NCBI RefSeq assembly: GCF_000003195.3
Contig: NC_012873.2
Location: 705,894 to 769,893, forward strand
Source: Sorghum bicolor
Taxonomy: Eukaryota > Streptophyta > Magnoliopsida > Poales > Poaceae
DNA: 64,000 nt
Direction: 5' to 3'
The notes below the pieces were generated by a model. That model searched no databases. It was not told where the DNA came from and saw only the letters and a program-made list of their open reading frames with translations. Position 1 is the first letter of the stretch; each line of letters starts with the position of its first letter. Position numbers and translations under genes: made by a program. Below are positions 23,951 through 33,916 of this stretch, piece after piece.

Positions 23951-24704
23951 TGCACTTTTACTTTACCTTTTAAAACGGGTCTTGTTTTCTCTATCTTATC
24001 ATATCGTAAGGGTGGAGAACCCCCATCCTTATATACGTCGGGTGGAGAAGCTGCCATAGTCTTATTTTTGCTACTGGAGGCTCTAGGGAGGTCAATCTGT
24101 CCTTCTCACATGTGAATTGTGTTTTTATGCATGGCTTGGTCTTATTTCCACCTCCATGTTGCAGATACTATTCATTCACAATGTGGTACTATAAGTAATG
24201 CGACACTTTTACTTCACCTTTTAAAACGGGTCTTGTTTTCTCTATCTTATCCTATCGTACGGGTGGAGAAACCCTATCCTTATATACGTTGGGTGGAGAA
24301 GCCGTCATAGTCTTATTTTTGCTACCGGAGGCTCTAGGGAGGTCAATCTGTCCTTCTCACATGTGAATTGTGTTTTTATGCGTGGCTTGGTCTTATTTCC
24401 ACCTCCATGTTGCAGGTACTATTCATTCACAATGTGGTACTATAAGTAATGCGACACTTTTTACTTCACCTTTTAAAACGGGTCTTGTTTTCTCTATCTT
24501 ATCCTATCGTATAGGTGGAGAACCCCCATCCTTGTATACGTCGGGTGGAGAAGTTGTCATAGTCTTAGTTTTGCTACCGGAGGCTCTAGGGAGTTCAATC
24601 TATCCTTCTCACATGTCAATTGTGTTTTTATGCATGGCTTGGTCTTATTTCCACCTCTATATTATAGGTACTATTCATTCACAATGTGATACTATCAGTA
24701 ATGC
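23951..24704. repeat. Three tandem copies of a 251-bp unit
   Basis: The phrase TTTTAAAACGGGTCTTG recurs at about 23969, 24220 and 24472 (spacing 251-252). Each unit also holds GGGTGGAGAA twice, GGAGGCTCTAGGGAG, CTTCTCACATGT and GCATGGCTTGGTCTTATTTC. The copies differ by a few substitutions and single-base indels. Open frames in the units are restarts of the same short sequence, not genes. Confidence 0.92.
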
Positions 24705-25056
24705 AAGGCTTAGAAGGACTTGAGCTTTGTTGGGCTACCTAATGTGACTGGCCCAGTAACCAAGGAGAAATTTAATTTGTGGTTTCTAATTATCTGAAAA
24801 AAAATCCATATAGCACGAAGACCAGATGGAACTTATTACGCGGGAAGATTGTCCAAAACAAAACTTTTTCTCGCATCTGTTAATCCACCCGTGTCCAACT
24901 CAGCTAACTATCATGTTCAAAAAAAAAAAACTCAGCTAACTATCGTAATAACTGTCCCCCATGTCAATACCTCACTGATGTGCTTCACTAAGTCACAAGG
25001 ACTCGATAGCACGCAGCAAAGGGATGGATCCCGTAACCATCCCTTAGTCACACTAA

Positions 25057-25288
25057 GGCCTTGTTTACTTCCCAAAAAATTTCAAGATTCCCCGTTACAT
25101 CGAATCTTGTGGCATATGCATAGAGTATTAAATTTAGACAAAAACAAAAACTAATTACACAGTTTGCCTGTAAATCGCGAGATGAATCTTTTGACCCTAA
25201 TTAGTCTATTATTGGACAATATTTACCACAAACAAACGAAAGTGCTACAGTATCCAAAATCCAAAATTTTTACCAACTAAACAAGGCC
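25057..25288. mobile_element. GGCCTTGTTTA-family MITE nested in the Helitron
   Basis: A 232-bp element with ends GGCCTTGTTTACTT and the inverse of GGCCTTGTTTAGTT, flanked by TAA (25054-25056 and 25289-25291). The 3-bp TAA target supports a Tourist/PIF-Harbinger assignment for the whole family. It is nested, so it is younger than the Helitron. Confidence 0.9.
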
Positions 25289-25818
25289 TAAGCTTGACCA
25301 TGACAGACACGTTAGGGAGATTGAGTTATATACGTTTGCATCTTATACATATAAGATGTAAGATCATGTAACGATGGAGGGCTCATATACATGAAGTTCA
25401 GATCGAACGGTTATTACACAGGGAGATTATATAAAAAAAACTCACTTTTTTATAGTGTGATATAATTTTCTATGTATAGCCGCAAGATTCGATGTGACGA
25501 AAAATTTTAAAAAGTTTTTAGATTTTGACTGTAACTAAACAAGGTCTAGGCATCGGAGAGTTCTAGTGACCCACGGATCAGAGAGCTTTGGTGCAACCAC
25601 GTGGACTAGCTGTTGCAGCTGACCACGGGAGGGTTCTAAACTCTGGCATGGAGCTCTGGTGCACCACCTAGAGCTCCAGTGAATGTGACAACTCCACAGA
25701 GTCTTGCAACATCCTCTATGTACCATAGCTTTGGTGTGAGCACTCAACAGTATTGTAATGTAAGGTGAGGGCTTCACGGCCCTTCAGCCTGAAATAAAAA
25801 TTTACACATATATAACTA

Positions 25819-27336
25819 CTAGCAAAAATGCCCGTGCGTTGCAACGGGAGATATACAATTTATTGATCCGTACTCATGCTAATTATCACAACCAAAGACA
25901 CGAAATTAATCAAGCTTAAATATCTTTTTATTCCACTTTAAGATGCTTCACAAAATATACAATCATTCTTGCTTATACAATTATGTTTGGTACGTCAGCC
26001 ATTAGAGTACATAATAAGTTTCACCTCCCTTATCTAACTTGTCCAAAATAAATAGCCAAGCACGTGCACACTCGCAAAACAATATGCATATTAGACCTAG
26101 AATTTACAAATACATGATCATCTAGTAAGGAATATTACATTTTAGATTAATTTAAGGAATATTACATTTTACAAATACTGATTGCAGCATAAATGACTAA
26201 GGGGTGTTCCATAATATATAGTTTATGAATTAGTTTGGTCATATCAGGAACTCTATTTTCAGTAGTAATCATAAAAGGTACATTTAAGATCTTGTATCGT
26301 TCATTAAACTAAAAATTAGGATATGAAACAACCCATTAGAAACATCACGACCAGATTTATTGGACTCATCATTGTCCACAAGCTCTAGACCAAGGCTTGA
26401 TATCACCTCCTGCATGAAACCCTCAACGTGGCTATCAGGTTGTCCTGATCCATGGAAGCATGCAGGTATCCCATGATTTGCAAGTTTCAGGTACTAAACA
26501 TGCATTAACTAATCAAGGGTGATATGAGCACCATGATCTTTGTTGTTAGTGTAGCTAGGATCTAAAAACAAAGGGACTTTCCTGCCAGTAGAGTTATCCA
26601 TGTGAGAAAAGGAGGCCAAAACTGCTATTCATGTGGAGGAAAAATGATAAACTACAAAATATAAAAAGGGCATTACAGAAAACGTACCTACCTATTTGTC
26701 ACTGCTAGGACGAGACAATCCCTATGAACAAACCAGGCATCGACTTCCTTTATCCCGTACAGTAAGGCCAAAACATGGTCTCTCTCTGAGTACTCGCTGG
26801 CTCCGGCGTTGTCGATGTTGCCATGGTTAAGCTGCCGCTCTGACGATTTGACGTCGAGTAGTACACCCAGCCGTCCGATGCATGAGAATATGACTCCTGT
26901 GGCCTGCATGTTGCCCGCAACTGGAAGCCCCAAACGATGGTTCTTCCTCCACGGCTGTCGGCGGTCGTCCGTTCTTTCTTTCCTTGGAGCTCCTCAGCCC
27001 TGTGCGCAAATGAGAGGAGCGGTGAGGCTCCGCACGGACAGGAGGAGCGACGGCCTCGGTCCTGCACGTGCACGTGAATAGGAGGAGCGGCGACCTCGCC
27101 CCTATGCGCGGACGGGAGGAGTGGCGGCGCTGTGGGCGGATGGTAAGGGGATGTCTCGCGTGCAGCGCCAGCGCGGTATGGCACCGCGAGACAGGAGCGA
27201 TGATGGCGTGGGAAGGAAACGTTGCGGTGGCCTTGGAAGGAAATAAAGAATAGACATACTCGTGCGGACAGATACCTGGTGGCAGAAGAAAGTTTTGGGC
27301 AGACTGAAATTTTCACAATTTAGTAGTAGGTATAGA
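25819..27336 (-). mobile_element. Non-autonomous Helitron with perfect paralogous empty site
   Basis: On the minus strand it begins TCTATACCTACTAC (27336, preceded by A) and ends with a hairpin CCCGTTGCAACGCACGGG followed by CATTTTTGCTAG and then T, the canonical Helitron 3' structure. There is no target duplication. The right arm has the unbroken target GCATAGATATAGTTATA with the A/T junction at 59222/59223. The internal 26.7-27.26 kb is GC-rich with open frames on both strands and may be captured gene fragments. I could not identify the donor, and no RepHel protein is encoded. Confidence 0.9.
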
Positions 27337-27844
27337 TATCTATGCATAAAATTTTATATCCATACCTATACCGATCCAATTCAATACCTTCAAGTATAGT
27401 TATCATGTCTCTGGTCACAATATAGTCTTGTGCTGCAGGCTTTTGCTGTGATATTACTAAATAATTATGTGTCATTCATTTAATTAGATCCGATGGTTAT
27501 TATTTTGGAAGGAGGCGACCGTGTGGTGACAGTGTTTTCGACATGGAGCAGGAGTCGGAGCGGTGCGTGCACGAACGGCGAGCCGTTTTTGACGGCCCAA
27601 GATTTCATGCAATTTTGGCGGGTTTTGTCCCATACAATATATATTAAAAAACAAATTTTATTGTACATAAGAGTACGTGGTCATGATAGTATATCAAATA
27701 AATATGACCACATATTCAATGTATACTTACGTAATACTACCTCAGTGATATGATCATATACTTCATGTACACGCACGCTTCATCGGTCGTATACACTTGA
27801 TCTTGAGATACTACAAATACATGTATGAGAGAATAGATAGCTGC

Positions 27845-28812
27845 TTACTGCAGCTTGTTGCTCGGTCTCCTGTAGTCAAGACCAGGTGCCCGGACATGGA
27901 GCATTCCTTGTTTGTCCTCCTCGATGAGGAAGGGCATGTAGGTACCAAAAATCCTATCCCACACCACGAAGAAGAGTTGAGAGTAGTTGCAGTTGCCACC
28001 ACGTAGCTGGTGGTGCACGTCGTGGTACGCCGCGTTGTTAAAGATGCTGATGCGATCCCAGCTGGGCAACAACGACATGCCGCAGTGGTTGTCGATGACC
28101 TTGACGGTGCAGAGCGAGAAGAAGAAGATGGAAGCCCTCGGCGACATGCCGGACACCAGGAAGGCAGTCGTGCCACCAACGGTGTCAGTGACGAAGCTCT
28201 CGAGGGGATGTCCGTATAGAGCTCCGAAGGAGTAGGTAACCACGAGACGGTGGTGCCATGAGTGGAGGTTCCGGTAGAGGAACCTGTTGGCGTGCAGGAT
28301 TCGATGCGTCCCGAACTGCCACAAGTCGAACCAGACCATGCCCACTAAGATTTGGCTGGCAAACTTCAGATACGAGGTTGTTTTTGCACTACTACTGGCG
28401 CCCTCTTCTTTGCCCTGTATATATCCGGCCAATTAGATTCAACAAAAATAGCTTGTTCATTACAGTTGTCACAAACACCGCATAGTATATATGCTGGCAC
28501 GCAATGCAATAATATAATGATCTTAAGCATCATGCATATAGTATATACTACGCACGCACACGCACGTACCTTGAACATCGTCATCACCATGGTCACCGTG
28601 GCAACCTGCACGATCTGCAGAGTGAGGACGTTGCTGATGACTTGTCGCTTCGACACATGGTTCTTGCTGTCTTCATGGCTGCTTGGATGCAGCCTGTATT
28701 TGGTCAGATACCTAGACTGCCCAAGCATTGCATGCAGGCCACAATACGCCCAATATACCACGATGGGCACCACGACGGCCAAAACTTCGTCAGAGAGTAG
28801 TAGTAGCTCCAT
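27845..28812 (-). CDS. SBH: Sphingoid base C4-hydroxylase, copy B
   Basis: Two exons, 28570-28812 and 27845-28414, give 270 residues. The HX3H, HX2HH, HX2HH clusters (THRILH, HSWHH, HDVHH) and the exon boundary are the same as in copies A and C. The protein is near identical to them except for the segment just after the intron (GKEEGASSSAKTT) and the C-terminus (RRPSNKLQ). It should carry out the same ER sphinganine C4-hydroxylation as copy A. It lies in the left arm, mirror image to copy C, and its promoter (TATA at about 28906, leader of about 95 bases) carries no insertion. No disabling mutation was seen. Confidence 0.92.
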
Positions 28813-28849
28813 TTGCTTGCTGTGTTCGAATAGATCGACGTATGTACAT

Positions 28850-29220
28850 GCATGTGCTATGCAGGTACTGATGTGGGTGTCGATCTTGCTACTGGAACGT
28901 CTCTCTATATATACAATATACTCTTTGCTCTCCTGACTTCTATGCGTATACCAGGAAGGACCGACGACAATTATTTGACGCGACTGGGTCCGTAAATGTC
29001 ACCACTATTATTATTTGTATATATATACTACATGCGTTAAGTTCCAGACTAGGTAGGTACGTGTACAGGTGCTTTGTTGTTGCATTGCCTTTCTGTGTCG
29101 TGATGTACGTTGTACGGTGAGACCAGGGACTTGGCTCACTTAATGCGTATACCAGGTTGGACTAAGAGCCATGCGCAAAGCTTGGTCCGTATATACATGC
29201 GTGTAGACTTATTTAGGCCC
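28850..29220 (-). promoter_or_regulatory. Promoter region of SBH copy B
   Basis: A TATATATA run at about 28906-28914 lies about 95 bases upstream of the start codon, with the conserved upstream blocks GGAAGGACCGACGACAATT, GACTGGGTCCGT, TGTGTCGTGATG and ACCAGGGACTTGGCTCACTT shared with copy A and, more diverged, with copy C. It has neither the 656-bp element of copy A nor the MITE of the orphan copy. Confidence 0.65.
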
Positions 29221-29861
29221 CCGGATAATTTAGCAACGAAACAATTCCCGATGAAAACGGTATGAATATATTTTCCAACTGTATATCCATTTAAAGTGTT
29301 TTAGATGCGTTTGTGTCCGAGTTAGGACATTTAACATCTGATATCATACAGATACTAAAATCGTATATTTATAATGTCGATGTCATCGAATCATATCCTA
29401 TCTGGTATGCTTGACGCTTATCCGTATTCGAATCGGAATTCGGACAGAAATATGAAAATAAATATAATATCAGTGATATCTATCCGTATTCGATCCATTT
29501 TTATCCATACTTGCGAGATCAAATAGGTAGAATTATCCCTACCAAACGGGGGTCAGGTAAGAAATGTTTCACTCCAGAGAAAATTTCTCGTTTTTATGCC
29601 TAGTAAGGAGAAACGCCGGATATATTAGCTGGTTTTCGCGTGATTCTGATTCTTGTCCACCTTCTATATTAGCAACCATAATTTATTTAGTTAATTAATT
29701 TTAAGTGAAATAGGTTTAAAATAGGTTGTATTTAAGTTGCTCTCTGGCCACAAAAAAATCTATATTTTTTCAAAGAATAATTTTATTTTATGATCTTTTT
29801 ATTTAATTCGCTACCAGCCAAATGGTTTCACGAAATGGTTTCGATTCGTTACGAGGAACAT

Positions 29862-30358
29862 TTCCTAACGAGATTGTTTCCTTGATATGTTTCTTTTTGA
29901 CATATTGGACAGGTCTACTTAAGGAAGGTCTCAAAGAGCAGGTGATTCAAGGGGTTGAGGTGGTGAAATCTATGGTGCTCTATTTCCACAATCAAGATTT
30001 ACAAACACGTGCACATGAGGAGCATCAGATGGCGACTTTCGCTGGATAGAGAAAATCCTTTTGTCGACTAGGGAGAGCTTCAGTTAGCTGGGTTGAAACT
30101 CCTGTTGTCGGCTAGGCTTCTTCGGTGTTCATTTTGTCGTGGTCGGATATTGTTCCGCTATTGTTTTGTTGCTGCATTCGTCGGTGGACGGCGTGGCTTA
30201 GCCTTGGCTGAGCGCGTTTTTGGGGTGTTTCAAGCATGTGTTCCCTCAGTGATCATATGTCTGATTCTATAGTTAGATGTTTTTGTTTGGATCAAACATT
30301 GACTTTGTAATTTCGTTGCCTTGGTAATGAAATTCGGTTTACCGGTGTGGAAAAAAAA
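29862..30358 (+). mobile_element. Short poly(A)-tailed retroposed insertion (LINE- or SINE-like)
   Basis: An approximately 497-bp sequence ends in a run of A and is bounded by an 11-bp duplication ACGAGGAACAT at 29851-29861 and 30359-30369, the hallmark of target-primed reverse transcription. An open frame of about 75 residues at its start (LKEGLKEQVIQGVEVVKSMV) may be a remnant of a retroelement gag-like or other mRNA sequence; there is no reverse transcriptase. Its source is unknown to me. Confidence 0.82.
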
Positions 30359-30369
30359 ACGAGGAACAT

Positions 30370-31560
30370 ACTTGAGAGAATCTAGATCAGAAACATTACT
30401 ACTACGAGAATCTAGATCCCTATCAAACACATGTTTAAGAAGATCGTTGTAAACTAACTTACCTGGTTATTAGACATGACTATAGATCCGTCTGGATACA
30501 CATGACTAATTACTAGTTGGACTAAGGTTGGCTGGCTAGTTGGCTAACAACGATTGAAAACTTGGCTAAAAAGTTGTTTATTTATTAATACTTCTGTTTA
30601 GATGCATTAGAGCTGATTTAAATAAAAAATAGCTAGCTAATAATTAGCTCGTGGTATCAAAATGTGCCATGTGTATCGATCACCACTAAAGGTAACAAAC
30701 AGGTTGGCTGATATACGGGTTGAGTAAATACTATTCACGAATTGTTTTTAATAGGTCAAATTTCATACCCGTCGATGAACGAATTAAAGCTGGTCCATGA
30801 ATCTTGTAGTTTGGTCTTGGCATACATGACCGGTGATCTGGATCGAGCTTAGCTTGTGCTAACTACGACTGTGAAAGTTTTATCAAGTCATCGCCATTTT
30901 CAAAGCGGGACAGGTGTAACATTTTCGGCCGGGTCAGCCCATTTTGACGAGACCAAGTAAACAATTATGCACGTACTGTACAATAACATTATATTTCCGG
31001 ATGTGCTCTATCGCTAAAAGCTTCAACTCCTATAATTTGAAATATTTTTAAATTTAACCAACTTTATGAAAAGAGTATTCATATCTATGATACAAAATGA
31101 ATATCTTATGAAAATATATTCTATGATAAATGTAATAGTATATCTTAACATTTTTTTCTAGAAATTCGGTTAAAGTTTTAAAAGTTTGACTTAGGACAAA
31201 TTTAGAAGTTGAAGCTTTCAAAGAAATCGACTTTTTTAGAAATTCGATCAAAGTTTTAAAAGTTTGACTTAGTACAACTTTAGAAGTTGAAGTTTCCGGA
31301 GACAGAGATGAAATGGTAGTTTATTTACCTACTAGCATCTTGTGTCCTACGTACTACTCCAATGGCTGCTAAGGGAATCTGCTTAATATATGGAAGAAGG
31401 GTAGGCTGCCAAGTGCCAAGGGAATTTTAATGAATGGCTGCTAATCAAGGCAATCTGCTTAATCATCGAATGGCTGCAAGGTAGCACGGCAGGCCCGGTG
31501 GCTGCTATGTGTCCTGCACTTAGCAGCCATGTTCCTGTCCTCGTGAATGGAAACAGAAAC
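30370..31560. other. Gene-free DNA at the inner end of the left arm
   Basis: It contains the 30.77-30.99 kb unit block (GCTGGTCCATGAATCTTG, ACCGGTGATCTGG, GCGGGACAGGTG, TTCGGCCGGG) shared with 21.44 and 62.92 kb, then AT-rich DNA with a local direct repeat (GAAATTCG..AAAGTTTTAAAAGTTTGACTTAG at about 31160 and 31238). No gene is supported. Confidence 0.5.
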
Positions 31561-31569
31561 ATAAACTTA

Positions 31570-31697
31570 GGCGCCGTTCGGTTAGCATGTTCCGGGCCGG
31601 GTTTGGGCAGGAATGGTTCCCGCGCTACTCAAAATACTGAAGAGATGACAGGCCAGGAATGGTTCCGGGGTAGGATCATTGATAACCGAACGAGGCC
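31570..31697. mobile_element. Tourist-like MITE (128 bp)
   Basis: The ends are GGCGCCGTTCGGTTA and TAACCGAACGAGGCC (inverted, a few mismatches), flanked by TTA on both sides (31567-31569 and 31698-31700). The short internal sequence is noncoding. It lies about 380 bases upstream of the RPL37 start codon, just outside the core promoter. Confidence 0.88.
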
Positions 31698-31879
31698 TTA
31701 GAATGCTATTTTATAGTATAGGAACGGGAACATTCACATTTTGAGAACGTAGACGTCCTCCAAACGTGAAAGGAACGGAGGGTGATGTTGCCGTTCGACT
31801 CCTGCACCTTCCCCACGTCAGGTGGGACTCCTTCCTCTCTCCAATTAGGCCGGCCCCTAGACTAGATACCGGGCCGTCG

Positions 31880-32074
31880 CTGTTGTGGGCCCAGCCCACC
31901 GAGTGGTCGAAAGCCCATTTACGGACCAAAAAGCCCAGTGACCAGCGCCGCCTGCGTCGCCCGCTATAAAGCGCTAGGGTTTTACGACTCGCCTCCTCCA
32001 CGCCGCCACTCCTCCCAACTCGACAAACGCCGCGCCTCCGCCTCGAACCCTAGCCGAGCGGAGCAAGCAAGGAA
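31880..32074 (+). promoter_or_regulatory. RPL37 promoter and leader with site II, telo-box and TATA elements
   Basis: Several GGGCC/GCCCA site II-type motifs (31886-31898, about 31912, about 31933) precede a TATAAA at 31965-31970. An AAACCCTA-type telo-box lies at about 31975 (as CTAGGGTTTT) and another (AACCCTAG) at about 32046 in the leader. This combination is the usual arrangement in plant ribosomal protein genes and links expression to cell growth through TCP-type and telo-box binding factors (known from the family, not tested here). Confidence 0.8.
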
Positions 32075-33916
32075 ATGGTACGTGTTCGCCGCCGACGCCG
32101 CCGCCCCCTGCGCCTCCGTGCGTGCGTCCGCTAACGTGATGTTGTTTCTGTGGCTCGCAGGGCAAGGGTACGGGCAGCTTCGGCAAGCGCCGCAACAAGA
32201 CGCACACGCTGTGCATCCGCTGCGGCCGCCGCAGCTTCCACCTCCAGAAGAGCACCTGCTCCTCCTGCGGCTACCCCGCCGCCCGCATCCGCAAGTGTAA
32301 GATCCGCCGTCCCGCTTCTTCTTTCTCTAACTCCGCTTTCCCCCGCCTTCTAGATCTAGCCAGTTTAGTTTTGTCCTGTGATGCTGCTCCGTGTTGCCAT
32401 ACATCTAGATGGCCAAACAGTGTGATTTGGTATGTTTTATTATGTACTTAACTAAACTGGGCGAGCTTTTCGACACTCTCACTTATGCAGTAGGGTTAGT
32501 GCTTGTAGCCTTCTGTTCATTATTATGCTACCGGCTTATGTGCTTTCTGCTTAATGTGCTGCTGAATTCGTTACTGCGGGAAATGATGAATAAAACATTG
32601 GTCCGTGTTTCTGATTATACTTGACTGACAACAATGTTTTTCCTAACTGATCCCAATTTGCCAATTGCTGATTTTGTGGTACTTTAGAACAGCTGATTCG
32701 GATGAACCATGTTATATGCACTGCTGTTCATTCCTTGTATGTCTGGGCATTGCCCTCATTTACATACCTCATTGTATGTACTTTTTTTGTACCTGTTCAT
32801 GCCCTGATATTGTTAACTAACTACTGAATGAAAGCTATGATGTATCATGAAAATTATATTCGCATGTCAGACTTCAGAGATGCATTGGCATTAATGAGAA
32901 GATGTTTCATGTTCTGAGCGTCAGCTTAATAACTTCTGAATTTGATGGGTCACTGGTTTCTTATTCAAAACAAATGTTTCTGCTTACTTCCGCTGTTGAA
33001 AACTTTTGGAACGTTTTCTATCGTAATGCTGCATTTTTTACCATTTGTGACTCTGTACTACATTTAAACACTTGTTGTGTGCTTACACTGCTGATGATCA
33101 AGTGATGAGCAATTAACTGATCTAACGTCATGATTGGAGCTATTCTCCTATGATTACTAAGTTTTAAGTCTCTTGTTATCCCGTCTTTATCCTTGCGCAT
33201 CAGATTCTGAGCAGCAGTATACTAAACAATGAGTGTCACTGTTTCTCTTTGAAAATCTTGACAATTAGGTTGCTATGTTTCTTACCGAGAAACATAGCTT
33301 GGTTCTTCTTACCTGTTTCCATGGTCAGATGAAGAGTATTAAACTGCAACAATATGATGGGATTATGCCTGTGATTACCTCGTTTTAAGTCTCTGATGAC
33401 CCCTGCACATTTTTTTTTTAAAATTTTCTTTGCATTCTGTCTGTTTCTCTCATGACTTCGCCTTCTTTGTGCCTTAACATATTTCAGCTCCGTTTGTTTG
33501 TCTCAAGGGTTTAGGTCAATGATGATAGTCTGATTTCTAAGCATTGGTTGGAAATCCTGTAAATTGTAAACCTACTTTTGGGATTATAATGTGTTCAATT
33601 CAACTTCATATGCCTTGTTCCTAACCTGGATGAACTCATTGTTAACAAAGTGGTCCATGATTTCAGATAACTGGAGTGTGAAGGCCATCAGGCGCAAGAC
33701 AACTGGTACCGGAAGGATGAGGTACATGCGTCACGTGCCTCGCCGCTTCAAGAGCAACTTCAGAGAAGGTACCTTTCTTTTGTTTTTGTTGATGCCTGCA
33801 ATTTGACTTGGGAATTCTCATCTTTGTCTCAAACCTGGGTTACTTAATTTTATTGGTTTTCTTAACTTCCAGGGACTGAGGCTGCCCCGAAGAAGAGTGC
33901 CGCTGCTGCCAACTAA
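32075..33916 (+). CDS. RPL37: 60S ribosomal protein L37 (eL37)
   Basis: Four coding exons: 32075-32077 (only the ATG), 32161-32296, 33667-33768 and 33873-33916, giving 94 residues. The sequence [18 protein letters not shown], then CIRCG and CSSC (a four-cysteine zinc site), [20 protein letters not shown] and a basic alanine-rich tail are diagnostic of eL37, a zinc-binding protein of the large cytosolic subunit. The first intron begins directly after the start codon, so the initiator is alone in its exon. Lengths and phases agree with the family's size of about 94-95. A 1.37-kb intron follows exon 2. The gene sits in the non-duplicated centre of the window. Confidence 0.97.

Larger units (their letters stand above)
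23762..25460 (-). mobile_element. Helitron-like element with tandem repeats inside
   Basis: On the minus strand the element begins TCACACTATAAAAAAG at 25460, preceded by A, and ends GCATATTTGCTAG at 23762, followed by T: the TC..CTAG ends and A/T insertion of Helitrons with no target duplication. The equivalent right-arm sequence (ATTAAATA|TAGATAAAAA, junction 59558/59559) is intact. The 3' hairpin is degenerate compared with the element at 25819-27336. No RepHel reading frame is present, so it is non-autonomous. It contains three copies of a 251-bp repeat and a nested MITE. Confidence 0.8.
23612..25545. mobile_element. GGCCTTGTTTAG-family MITE split by a Helitron (left-arm copy)
   Basis: The two halves, about 23612-23761 and 25461-25545, together read as one MITE of the same family as 20693-20933 (TTTTTAGATTT, CTCAAAAGATTTGTCTTGCAA, AATTAGTTATT..ATCTATA, then CGCAAGATTCGATGTGACGA, AACTAAACAAGGTC). 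The right arm has the same MITE at 59474-61004, there split by a solo LTR instead. Confidence 0.8.
20630..31000. repeat. Left arm of a large inverted duplication (SBH units)
   Basis: Blocks match the reverse complement of the right arm in the same order: 20.63-21.25 with 63.65-63.99 kb (promoter), 21.44-21.65 with 62.92-63.10 (GACCGGTGACC.. and GCGGGACGATTGAGAATTTTC block), 21.7-22.3 with 62.26-62.9, the CACTA element 22310-23414 with 61226-62259, 23.42-23.76 with 60.89-61.22, 25.46-25.82 with 59.22-59.56, 27.34-27.85 with 58.69-59.22, and SBH-B with SBH-C. The last block, 30.77-30.99, repeats the 21.44-21.65 block and matches 53.44-53.57 inverted. Gaps in the match are later insertions. Confidence 0.88.

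Noticed and set aside
29822..30049. 75-residue frame as a possible gene
   Set aside because: It lies mostly inside a poly(A)-tailed retroposed insertion and begins before its target duplication, so the frame crosses the insertion boundary.
33095..33420. Possible C/D-box snoRNAs in the second RPL37 intron
   Set aside because: TGATGA- and CTGA-like boxes and a repeated TTTTAAGTCTCT phrase occur, but spacing is inconsistent, terminal stems are poor and no rRNA-complementary guide was recognised.
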